Shown piece after piece: positions 1 to 6,006 of a stretch of 10,016 nt of DNA; within the stretch, counting starts at the first letter, position 1; every line of letters begins with the position of its first letter. The notes beneath the pieces were generated by a model. It worked only from the letters and a program-made list of their open reading frames with translations. It was not told where the DNA came from and made no database searches. The position numbers and the translations under genes are program-made. The DNA comes from Anaerolineales bacterium (GTDB taxonomy: Bacteria; Chloroflexota; Anaerolineae; Anaerolineales; DRMV01): NCBI GenBank assembly GCA_027044735.1, contig JALUBW010000177.1, positions 1 through 10,016 of the forward strand, read 5' to 3'.

Positions 1-1215
1 ACTCAGGCGCCTGCCAAGCCCGTCACCATTGAGGTTTATTACCCGGTGGCAGTGGATGCGCCCATCGCTAAAATCCTCAACGGCTACATCGCCGACTTTG
101 AAAAGCAAAACCCCAACATCAAAGTCAAGCCGGTGTTCTCAGGCGGCTACGGTGATGTGAAGACCACCATCCAGACCACCATTGAGGGCGGCGGAAAACC
201 GCCGGTGCTGGCCGTGATGCTTGCCGCCGACCTGTATGACTTGGTGAACGCGGGCTACATTGTGCCAATGGATGACTTCATCAAATCTATGCCCAACGGC
301 GATGCCTACATTAACGACTTCTTCCCCGCCTTTATGGCAAACTCCAAGTACGATGGCAAAATTTGGAGCATTCCCTTCCAGCGCAGCGTGGTTACGCTTT
401 ACTACAACGCCGATTTGTTTGAGCAGGAAGGGATAAAACCGCCCGACAGTTGGGAATCGCTTGCCGAAGCCGCCCAGAAACTGACCATCCCCGGCAAGCG
501 CTGGGGCATTGAATGGCCTTCTGGCTGGCCTTACTGGCTGTTCCAGCCGCTGGCTATCGGCAACGGCCAAAACATTGTGAAATCGCCGACCGAGGTTGTG
601 TTTGACGACCCGAAGGTGATTGAGGCTGTGCAGTTCTACATTGACCTTTCGCACAAATATCACGCCATGCCCGAGGGCGTGCAGAAGAACTGGGGCAATG
701 CTCCGGCCGATTTCGCCAAGGGCGCGGCGGCAATGATTGTGCATTCCAGCGGCAGCCTGCGCGGCATCCTCTCGCAGGCGAAGTTCAAGGTCGGCGTGAT
801 GGCCGTTCCCGGCAAGAAGCCCGGCACCTACGCCACTGTGACCGGCGGCGGCAATTTCTACATGCTCAAGGGTGCTTCGCCTGAGGAACAGCAAGCGGCG
901 TGGAAGTTCATTGAATTCGTCACCCAGCCCAAATACGCCGCCGATTTCAGCATCAAAACCGGCTACATTGCGACCCGTAAGAGCGCCTACGACACCCCGG
1001 CGATGAAAGAATACATCCAGAAAGTGCCGCAGGCTGCTCAATTGAAGGATATGCTGAAGTACGCTGGCGCCGAACTTTCGTGCATGAACCTCGGCAAAGT
1101 GCGCAACATCTTCCACAAATATCTGCAAGCCGCCTACAACGGCCAAATGACGCCCGAAGAGGCGATGAAGAAAGCACAACAAGAGGCCGATAAGGCGCTG
1201 GAGATGTTCAAGTAA
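1..1215 (+). CDS. ABC transporter solute-binding protein (UgpB-like), 5' end missing
   Basis: The reading frame is open from base 1, so the gene starts outside the window. 404 codons plus the stop are visible, and only the signal peptide and a short linker appear to be lost. The visible protein begins TQAPAKPVTIEVYYP, the usual first beta strand of a mature family 1 extracellular solute-binding protein. It continues with 'FEKQNPNIKV', 'KIWSIPFQRSVVTLYYNADLF' split by the usual hinge, and a C-terminal part with 'GGGNFYML', 'KTGYIATRKSAYD' and 'MTPEEAMKKA'. From memory the C-terminal half resembles E. coli UgpB (glycerol-3-phosphate binding). It would capture the solute outside the membrane and hand it to the two permeases encoded downstream. 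The internal GTG at 46 is not a credible start because it falls inside the conserved N-terminal strand. The substrate (glycerol-3-phosphate, oligosaccharide or other sugar) cannot be fixed from this sequence. Confidence 0.93.
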   Translation, partial: TQAPAKPVTIEVYYPVAVDAPIAKILNGYIADFEKQNPNIKVKPVFSGGYGDVKTTIQTTIEGGGKPPVLAVMLAADLYDLVNAGYIVPMDDFIKSMPNGDAYINDFFPAFMANSKYDGKIWSIPFQRSVVTLYYNADLFEQEGIKPPDSWESLAEAAQKLTIPGKRWGIEWPSGWPYWLFQPLAIGNGQNIVKSPTEVVFDDPKVIEAVQFYIDLSHKYHAMPEGVQKNWGNAPADFAKGAAAMIVHSSGSLRGILSQAKFKVGVMAVPGKKPGTYATVTGGGNFYMLKGASPEEQQAAWKFIEFVTQPKYAADFSIKTGYIATRKSAYDTPAMKEYIQKVPQAAQLKDMLKYAGAELSCMNLGKVRNIFHKYLQAAYNGQMTPEEAMKKAQQEADKALEMFK

Positions 1216-1237
1216 ACCGTGCACGACCGATAAATCC

Positions 1238-1270
1238 CGTAGGGGCGAGGCGCGGTACCTCGCCCCTACG
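1238..1270. repeat. Intercistronic palindrome, dispersed repeat copy 1
   Basis: Two perfect 13-base arms (1238-1250 and 1258-1270) with a 7-base spacer form a very stable hairpin of type CGTAGGGGCGAGG / CCTCGCCCCTACG. It lies 22 bases after the binding-protein stop and 29 bases before the permease start. No T run follows, so it is not a classical intrinsic terminator. The 13-mer GTAGGGGCGAGGC recurs at 4727-4739, so this is one copy of a dispersed element. By analogy with REP elements between malE and malF, it could protect the 3' end of the binding-protein mRNA and keep it more abundant than the permease mRNA. That role is inference. Confidence 0.85.
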
Positions 1271-1299
1271 TGTATTCGCTCGCATTTGGGAGCCTGCCT

Positions 1300-2205
1300 A
1301 TGTCTGTCGCCACACGCTCTGTTTCCCGCCGTAAAGCCCCAAATTGGCTGCCTTACTTGCTGATTTCGCCCACGCTTATCATCGTGCTGGTGTTCACCGC
1401 TTGGCCTACGGTGCAGGCGATTTACATGAGTTTCTTCCGCCAGTACCTCAACATCGCCAAATTCCGCACGCCCACTTTCATTGGCTTGCGCAATTACAAG
1501 GAACTTTTCACCAGCCCCGACTTTTTGCAGGTGCTGAAAAACACCACGATTTACGTGCTCGGCACTGTGCCTGCAAGCATTGTGTTGGCATTTTTGTTTG
1601 CCTTGCTGGTCAACCGAGCGGTGAAAGGCATTGGGCTTGCTCGGCTGGGTTTCTTTTACCCCACCATCCTGCCGATGGTGAGCGCGGCAACCATTTGGAT
1701 GTTTTTCTTCACGCCCGATTACGGCCTGTTCAACACTTTTTTGGAGACTTTTGGCTATCACGGGCCTGAAAACTGGCTGGGCAACCCGCATTTAGCCCTG
1801 CTCGCGGTGATGATTGTTGCAATTTGGAAGAACGCGGGCTATTTGATGATCTTTTACCTCGCCGGATTGCAAAATTTGCCCGAGGATGTGTTTGAAGCCG
1901 CTTCGCTTGACGGTGCGAGTTGGTGGACGCAGTTGTGGAAAATAGCCTTTCCGCTTTTGCGCCGCACCACGCTTTTCGTCTCCACCATTGCCATCATTGA
2001 CGCTTTTCAGGTAGTTGACCACATTTTTGTAATGACGCAGGGCGGCCCAAGCGGAGCGAGCACGGTACTCCTCTACTACTTGTGGCAGGTGCGCTTTGAG
2101 GATTTGAACGTTGGGCTCGCTTCGGCACTGACCGTGGTTCTTATCATTATCATGCTAAGCATCACCGTCACCAATTTTGTGCTTTCCGAGCGGGAGGGAG
2201 CATGA
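1300..2205 (+). CDS. ABC transporter permease, CUT1 family (UgpA/MalF-like)
   Basis: A 301-residue inner-membrane permease of the carbohydrate uptake type 1 family, one half of the membrane channel. The ATG at 1300 is chosen because GGGAG (1288-1292) sits 7 bases upstream. The in-frame GTG at 1270 would place the start in the palindrome and add ten atypical residues. About six hydrophobic segments are visible, the first at about residues 16-38, others near 85-105, 117-137, 165-188 and 222-240, and the last at 272-294. The cytoplasmic ATPase-docking EAA loop is at 199-218, with key residues E199, A200, A201, D204 and G205. The conserved 'MTQGGP' is at 245-250. The gene ends in an ATGA overlap with the next permease, indicating translational coupling. 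Confidence 0.95.
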   Translation: MSVATRSVSRRKAPNWLPYLLISPTLIIVLVFTAWPTVQAIYMSFFRQYLNIAKFRTPTFIGLRNYKELFTSPDFLQVLKNTTIYVLGTVPASIVLAFLFALLVNRAVKGIGLARLGFFYPTILPMVSAATIWMFFFTPDYGLFNTFLETFGYHGPENWLGNPHLALLAVMIVAIWKNAGYLMIFYLAGLQNLPEDVFEAASLDGASWWTQLWKIAFPLLRRTTLFVSTIAIIDAFQVVDHIFVMTQGGPSGASTVLLYYLWQVRFEDLNVGLASALTVVLIIIMLSITVTNFVLSEREGA

Positions 2206-3041
2206 TTAGCGCCAAACTTCGCAAACGCTTAACGGCAGTTTTTCTGAATTTGCTGACCGCACTGTTGGCTTTGGGTTGGGCTTCCATCATCATTTGGGCA
2301 ATTGTGGTGTCGTTTCGGCCTTCCAGCGAGCCGTTGGGGCGCGGCGACGTCTGGTTTGGGCACACGCTCACTTTCGCCAACTACCTCAAAGCCTGGTCGT
2401 TAGCCCCCTTTGGAATTTACTACCGCAACACCATCATCATTGTGGGCATGATTTTGATTGCCCAATTGATAACGATAACGCTCGCGGGCTTTGCCTTCGC
2501 CCATCAGGAATTTTGGGGCAAAAAGGGGATTTTCTTCTTCATTTTGCTGCAACTGATGATTCCCGCGGCGGCGCTTTTAGTGCCCAATTTCGCCACCATC
2601 CGCAAACTGGGGCTGTTTGACACAACTCTGGCGGTTGCCCTGCCTTATTTTGGCTCGGCGTTTGGCACTTTTCTCATGCGGCAGGCGTTTTTGGAGGTAC
2701 CGCGCGACCTTGTGGACGCAGGTATCATGGACGGCTGTTCATGGTGGCAATTGCTCTGGCACATTTACCTGCCGCCATCGGTGCCCACGCTGGTGGCCTT
2801 TGCGCTTTCGTCCATCACCTGGCACTGGAACGAGTTTCTGTGGCCGTTGGTGGTGACGCTGACCAACCGCTCGCGCCCGCTGACCATTGGCTTGGTGCGC
2901 TTCACGCAGTTGGGCGAAATCGGCGCGCGCTGGCCTCTACTTGCCGCGGCGACCATCACGGTTATCGCCCCGCTGTTCCTGCTCTTCCTCGTATTCCAGC
3001 GGCAGTTCATCCGCAGTTTCTTGCACTCTGGCTTGAAATAG
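2202..3041 (+). CDS. ABC transporter permease, CUT1 family (UgpE/MalG-like)
   Basis: A 279-residue partner permease that overlaps the preceding gene by 4 bases (ATGA), with a purine-rich GGGAGGG at 2192-2198 as ribosome binding site. Hydrophobic segments lie at about 14-38, 75-100, 108-128, 141-160, 194-216 and 247-267. The EAA-loop region is at 169-191. It reads VDAGIMDGCSWWQLLW, so the usual Glu-Ala-Ala is replaced by Asp-Ala-Gly while the downstream Asp-Gly is kept. 'NEFLWPL' (210-216) is characteristic of this subfamily. The length is normal. No ATPase gene follows, so the pair presumably uses a shared MsiK/UgpC-type ATPase encoded elsewhere, as is common in CUT1 systems. Confidence 0.95.
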   Translation: MISAKLRKRLTAVFLNLLTALLALGWASIIIWAIVVSFRPSSEPLGRGDVWFGHTLTFANYLKAWSLAPFGIYYRNTIIIVGMILIAQLITITLAGFAFAHQEFWGKKGIFFFILLQLMIPAAALLVPNFATIRKLGLFDTTLAVALPYFGSAFGTFLMRQAFLEVPRDLVDAGIMDGCSWWQLLWHIYLPPSVPTLVAFALSSITWHWNEFLWPLVVTLTNRSRPLTIGLVRFTQLGEIGARWPLLAAATITVIAPLFLLFLVFQRQFIRSFLHSGLK

Positions 3042-3044
3042 CGC

Positions 3045-3953
3045 ATGTCGCGGCGCTGGCTTGCGAACAGCCTGTTGCTCATCACGGCGGCAGTGTGGGG
3101 ATTGGCGTTCGTTGCCCAGCGCGCCGGCATGGAATACGTGGGCCCATTCACCTTCAACGCGGTGCGGTTCACACTGGGCGCGCTGGCGCTGGGGATTATT
3201 GTCCGCGTTCGCGAAAAACAGCCTTTGCACCGTGCTTTGCCGCGTGAAAGCGTAAGCCGCGGCATCTGGCTGGGTGCGGTGCTGTTCATCGCTTCCTCGT
3301 TCCAGCAGGTCGGCATCGTTTACACCACCGCAGGCAAGGCGGGCTTTATTACCGGTTTGTACGTGGTGCTCGTTCCGATAACGGGCGCTTTGTTGATGAA
3401 AGAGCGGCATGGCGTGCAGGTGTGGGTTGGCGCGGCGCTGGCGGCAGTTGGGCTTTATTTGCTCAGTGTTACGGGCGCTTGGCACATGGAAAAGGGCGAC
3501 CTGCTGGTGCTGGTGAGTGCCCTATTCTGGACGGCGCACGTAATTTTGGTGGGGCGTTGGACGGCGGAGCACGACAGCCTCACCTTGGCGGCGCTTCAAT
3601 TTGCAACGGTGGCTATGCTCAGTGCTGCCGTCGCTGCAGGCTGGGAAACCGTAACGGCAGCGGGCTTGCAGGGCGCACTGTGGGCAATCCTTTACGGTGG
3701 GCTGGTTTCAGTCGGCGTGGGCTATACTTTGCAAGTTGTGGCGCAGCAATACGCCTTGCCTGCCCACGCTGCTATCATTTTGAGCCTTGAATCGGTCTTT
3801 GCCATGCTGGGCGGCGTGGCAATTTTGGGGGAGAAGGTGAGTGCGCGCGGCCTTGCAGGCGCTCTTTTGATGCTGGCTGCTATGGTGGTTTCCCAACTTG
3901 GCGCCGATGCGGGCGCCCATTCACCGTGTTATGAGGGTGCAGAGGCGGACTGA
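3045..3953 (+). CDS. DMT superfamily transporter (EamA family)
   Basis: A 302-residue, very hydrophobic protein with the two-fold repeated EamA architecture, roughly ten membrane helices. The first repeat contains 'ITAAVWGLAFVAQRAG' near the N terminus and 'LYVVLVPITGALLMKER' at its end. The second begins 'GDLLVLVSALFWTAHVI' and ends with 'ILSLESVFAMLGGVAILGEK'. The glutamate-rich ends (KER and GEK) of helices 4 and 9 are typical of this family. Members export or import amino acids and other metabolites; the substrate here is unknown. The start is only 3 bases after the permease stop, and there is no recognisable Shine-Dalgarno sequence in front of it, so translation is probably coupled to the ABC permease and the gene belongs to that operon. 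The C-terminal tail after the last helix is short and polar. Confidence 0.92.
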   Translation: MSRRWLANSLLLITAAVWGLAFVAQRAGMEYVGPFTFNAVRFTLGALALGIIVRVREKQPLHRALPRESVSRGIWLGAVLFIASSFQQVGIVYTTAGKAGFITGLYVVLVPITGALLMKERHGVQVWVGAALAAVGLYLLSVTGAWHMEKGDLLVLVSALFWTAHVILVGRWTAEHDSLTLAALQFATVAMLSAAVAAGWETVTAAGLQGALWAILYGGLVSVGVGYTLQVVAQQYALPAHAAIILSLESVFAMLGGVAILGEKVSARGLAGALLMLAAMVVSQLGADAGAHSPCYEGAEAD

Positions 3954-4008
3954 AAGCAGCGGTGATGATTGCGCCTCTCTTTTCCCTGCTTTTTGATGAT
4001 CTTGGATT

Positions 4009-4017
4009 TGGTATAAT
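4009..4017 (+). promoter_or_regulatory. Extended -10 promoter of the EF-P gene
   Basis: TGGTATAAT contains a perfect TATAAT (4012-4017) and the TG extension (4009-4010). The predicted transcription start is near 4024, giving a leader of about 23 bases that holds GGGAG (4035-4039) 7 bases before the ATG. No good -35 hexamer at 16-18 bases is visible, as is often the case with extended -10 promoters. Confidence 0.7.
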
Positions 4018-4046
4018 CTATTCAAACCGATTTTGGGAGACGAACG

Positions 4047-4607
4047 ATGATAGATGTGAATGACCTTCGCAAAGGCGTAACTTTTGAATTGGATGGCAAC
4101 CTTTACCGCGTGCTGGACTATCACCATCACAAGCCAGGGCGAGGCAAGGCCACTATTCGGGTCAAGGCGCGCAATCTTCGCACCGGTGCAATTGTAGAGC
4201 GCACTTTCCCTTCGGGCAATCAGGTGCAGGATGTGAGGCTTGACCACCACAACGCCCAGTACCTTTACACTGATGGCGATTATTACTACTTCATGGATAC
4301 CGAGACTTACGACCAGTTTGCCATTCCTGCCGATGTGCTCGGTGAAAATGCCAAGTTTTTGAAGGATAACATGGAGGTCAAACTGACCTTTTACAAGGGC
4401 GAGCCGCTTGATGTGGAACTGCCCATCACGGTGGATTTGGAAGTGGTGCAGGCGGAGGTTGCTGTCAAGGGCGATACTGCCACCGGCGTCACCAAGAAAG
4501 TTGTTACCGAGACCGGGCTTGAAGTTCAAGTGCCTGCTTTTATCAATCAAGGCGATGTCATTCGCGTTGACACGCGCACGGGGCAATACGTAACGCGGGT
4601 CAATTGA
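4047..4607 (+). CDS. efp: Elongation factor P
   Basis: A 186-residue protein of normal length with the three beta-barrel domains of EF-P. Domain I (KOW-like) covers about residues 1-63, with the P-site tip loop 'HHKPGRGKA' at 27-35. The central OB domain covers about 64-126. The C-terminal OB domain covers about 127-186 and carries the family signature around 'GLEVQVPAFINQGDVIRVDTR' split over 157-177. EF-P binds between the P and E sites of the ribosome and rescues stalling at polyproline stretches. The tip residue is Arg32, where Bacillus-type EF-P has Lys32. Arg32 is found in EarP-rhamnosylated EF-Ps and, from memory, in Thermus EF-P, which this sequence resembles more. No modification enzyme gene is adjacent. 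The gene has its own promoter and appears monocistronic. Confidence 0.97.
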   Translation: MIDVNDLRKGVTFELDGNLYRVLDYHHHKPGRGKATIRVKARNLRTGAIVERTFPSGNQVQDVRLDHHNAQYLYTDGDYYYFMDTETYDQFAIPADVLGENAKFLKDNMEVKLTFYKGEPLDVELPITVDLEVVQAEVAVKGDTATGVTKKVVTETGLEVQVPAFINQGDVIRVDTRTGQYVTRVN

Positions 4608-4667
4608 AAACCGCTTACACAGATTAGCACAGATTAGCACAGATTTTTTCTGCGGGATCTGCGGTTT
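4608..4667. repeat. Dispersed imperfect palindrome, 'cacagatt' family, copy A
   Basis: It begins immediately after the EF-P stop codon. Outer arms AAACCGC (4608-4614) and GCGGTTT (4661-4667) enclose a tandem 'agcacagatt' run (4617-4645; two exact 10-base units preceded by a partial one), a T tract and 'ctgcgggatctgcgg'. The same arrangement recurs at 4768-4828. The T tract inside the hairpin could contribute to ending EF-P transcription, but this is not a standard intrinsic terminator. Confidence 0.75.
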
Positions 4668-4726
4668 CAGTCATTCAATCGGCGTAAATCTGTGTCAATC
4701 GGTGGATGGTAACGCAGAGGCGCAAA

Positions 4727-4753
4727 GTAGGGGCGAGGCATTGCCTCGCCCAA
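4727..4753. repeat. Palindromic repeat copy 2 nested in a 'cgcaaag' repeat
   Basis: GTAGGGGCGAGGC (4727-4739) matches the left arm of the palindrome at 1238-1270. The arms GGGCGAGGCA (4731-4740) and TGCCTCGCCC (4742-4751) are complementary. The element lacks the outer right-hand CTAC of copy 1. It is flanked by the direct repeat AGGCGCAAAG (4718-4727 and 4754-4763), so it appears inserted into, or has duplicated, a short tandem 'cgcaaagg' sequence. Confidence 0.75.
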
Positions 4754-4767
4754 AGGCGCAAAGGGAA

Positions 4768-4828
4768 AACCACAGAGATTACACAGATTAGCACAGATTT
4801 TTCTGCGAAATCTGCGTAATCTGTGGTT
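4768..4828. repeat. Dispersed imperfect palindrome, 'cacagatt' family, copy B
   Basis: The left end AACCACAG at 4768-4775 pairs with CTGTGGTT at 4821-4828; inside, 'attacacagattagcacag' is answered by 'ctgcgaaatctgcgtaat'. The left arm carries a two-base insertion. The element is homologous to 4608-4667. Sequences of this type (cacagatt... aatctgtg) are familiar to me as dispersed intergenic repeats in Chloroflexota and other phyla. They produce many spurious short ORFs on both strands here, none of which I accept. Confidence 0.75.
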
Positions 4829-4832
4829 ATAA

Positions 4833-4863
4833 AAACAAGCCCTGCATGGCGCAGGGCTTGTTT
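4833..4863 (-). terminator. Intrinsic terminator of the DUF5666 gene
   Basis: A perfect 13-base inverted repeat (4833-4845 and 4851-4863) has a 5-base loop and a GC-rich core (AGCCCTGC/GCAGGGCT). It lies 23 bases beyond the stop codon of the minus-strand gene, and on that strand it runs into a T run (TTTTT, from the A tract at 4831-4835). On the plus strand it is followed by TTTGGTTTGG, so it may also weakly stop readthrough from the EF-P side. Confidence 0.9.
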
Positions 4864-4886
4864 GGTTTGGCGCTGTGAGGGGGGAA

Positions 4887-5852
4887 TTAGTGCCTGTGCA
4901 GCGGAGCGCCCACAATCACCAACCATGCTTGGGGTGAATCGGCGTTGCCGTTGGTGAGCAGGCGGGCGAAATCGCCGGTGTGCACGTCGCTCAGGCTGAG
5001 CGGGTTGCCTTGCGGCGAGCGGATGCAGGTGTTTTCGGCTAAGGTGAAAGTGATTTCACCGCCGCGGCGGGGCTTGATGCTGATGCTGTTCTCGCCGACT
5101 GCAGTTACCTTGCCTGCCGCCCCTTGCCGAGGCTTGGGCACTGCGATAAGCACAGCCGTGGGGGTTTCGTTGGCCTTTTGGAGATATGCCACCCGCACTT
5201 GCATTTCGGGTTTTAGGTCAGATTCACCGCCAATACCGCGAAAGCGGGTTTTGTCGGTGATTTGCACTGTCAGTTCATCTCCTCGGCGGGTGGTGATGGT
5301 GAGCGTGTGCGCGTCGGCGCTTTTCACCTTGCCGATGGCGTGGTGAATGGCGTTGGGGTCAAAACCCTCGGGCAGAATTACCACCAGCCGAGCCTCATTT
5401 TCGCCGTTCTCATGGCGTCCTGCCACCATTACCCAATTCCCAACTTGCAGGTCGGAGAACGAAGCCTCGCCACTGCCTGCTTTGTGGAATTTGGTTTGGT
5501 CGGTGACGTTGACCGTTATTTCTTTGCCATCGCGCAATTTCATCGTGAAGGCGTTATCTTGGATGCCGGTAACTTGACCGAGCGCCCTGTGCGGGCGATG
5601 ATGCCGCCGTCCTTTGCCAAAGCCGTTCCTGAAGCCGCCTTCCTCACCTTTCATGCCGAAGCCGTGCTCCATTGCGGGAGCGCCCATTCCAAAACCATGA
5701 CCTGCACCTGGCCCAAAAGCCGGTTCGGCGGGTGGGGTTGTTTCGTGTAAGCCTTGAGCGTGAGCGGGCACCGTGAGAATTGCCGCGCCCACACCTATTG
5801 CGAGCAACAGCACTGCCAATAGGCCAAACAAGACCTTGTTTTTCGTGGACAT
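4887..5852 (-). CDS. Exported protein with three DUF5666-like repeats
   Basis: A 321-residue protein. The start at 5852 is chosen because AAGGAGG (5860-5866) lies 7 bases upstream and the N terminus is a classical signal peptide: charged MSTKNK, a hydrophobic core at about 7-28, and an AHA-Q cleavage site after residue 32. The open frame runs farther upstream, but that part is antisense to archease. Residues 46-89 are a Gly/His/Met/Phe-rich linker with 'HGFGM' at 52-56 and 63-67 and a basic 'KGRRHHRPHR'. Then come three homologous beta-rich units at about 90-161, 171-239 and 245-315. Each has the pattern 'GkV..........i..r.G.eitv.......' and a later 'D(L/V)..G..v.v'-like segment, as in DUF5666. 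The function of this family is not established. The protein is probably secreted or lies outside the membrane, and the linker could bind metal ions (inference). Confidence 0.9.
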   Translation of the reverse strand: MSTKNKVLFGLLAVLLLAIGVGAAILTVPAHAQGLHETTPPAEPAFGPGAGHGFGMGAPAMEHGFGMKGEEGGFRNGFGKGRRHHRPHRALGQVTGIQDNAFTMKLRDGKEITVNVTDQTKFHKAGSGEASFSDLQVGNWVMVAGRHENGENEARLVVILPEGFDPNAIHHAIGKVKSADAHTLTITTRRGDELTVQITDKTRFRGIGGESDLKPEMQVRVAYLQKANETPTAVLIAVPKPRQGAAGKVTAVGENSISIKPRRGGEITFTLAENTCIRSPQGNPLSLSDVHTGDFARLLTNGNADSPQAWLVIVGAPLHRH

Positions 5853-5878
5853 AGTGCTTCCTCCTTGTGAAATGTTTC

Positions 5879-5895
5879 CGAGAGCGGTTCTCTCG
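5879..5895 (-). other. Small hairpin in the leader of the DUF5666 gene
   Basis: CGAGAG (5879-5884) and CTCTCG (5890-5895) form a 6-bp stem with a 5-base loop, 13 bases upstream of the AAGGAGG ribosome binding site on the minus strand. It could stabilise the leader or mildly modulate translation. The stem is short, so this is weak evidence. Confidence 0.35.
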
Positions 5896-5906
5896 TTTGC
5901 GTTTTT

Positions 5907-5915
5907 ATTGTGCCA
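5907..5915 (-). promoter_or_regulatory. Possible extended -10 element for the DUF5666 gene
   Basis: Read on the minus strand this is TGGCACAAT: a TG extension followed by a hexamer matching TATAAT at four of six positions. It has the same 'TGG' context as the promoters at 4009 and 9145. A TTGAAA lies 20 bases farther upstream, which is longer than the usual spacing. It would give a leader of about 47 bases containing the hairpin at 5879-5895. This is a tentative call. Confidence 0.3.
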
Positions 5916-5967
5916 TAGGCATGTTATCGGCTTTTCAAGCGGTTGTAAAAAAGTTGTAAACTCTGGG

Positions 5968-5976
5968 TGGTAAAAT
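5968..5976 (+). promoter_or_regulatory. Probable extended -10 promoter of the archease gene
   Basis: TGGTAAAAT is one base from TGGTATAAT. It predicts a start near 5983 and a leader of about 24 bases before the ATG at 6007. TTGTAA occurs twice upstream (5943 and 5954), but neither is at the standard spacing. Confidence 0.5.
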
Positions 5977-6006
5977 GGCATAGCGTGGCTGATTTTGGAG
6001 CGTTCA

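Noticed and set aside
1270..1299. GTG at 1270 as start of the first permease
   Set aside because: It falls on the last base of the palindrome and lacks a ribosome binding site; the ATG at 1300 has GGAG at good spacing.
139..1791. A 550-codon open frame on the minus strand
   Set aside because: It is antisense to the solute-binding protein and first permease, both of which have clear family motifs. Its translation is His/Arg/Gly-rich with no recognisable domain, typical of a GC-driven shadow frame.
3953..3994. Possible terminator after EamA (AAAGCAG ... CTGCTTT followed by Ts)
   Set aside because: The arms are only 7 bases with a loop of about 26 bases, so the stem is too weak to call.
3921..4640. 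A 239-codon minus-strand frame across EF-P
   Set aside because: It is antisense to the well-conserved EF-P gene and begins in repeat sequence. No ribosome binding site or family similarity was seen.
4667..4926. Two short minus-strand frames with Cys/Arg-rich translations in the repeat cluster
   Set aside because: They are translations of the dispersed 'cacagatt' and 'cgcaaag' repeats and overlap the DUF5666 terminator; such spurious ORFs are a known by-product of these repeats.
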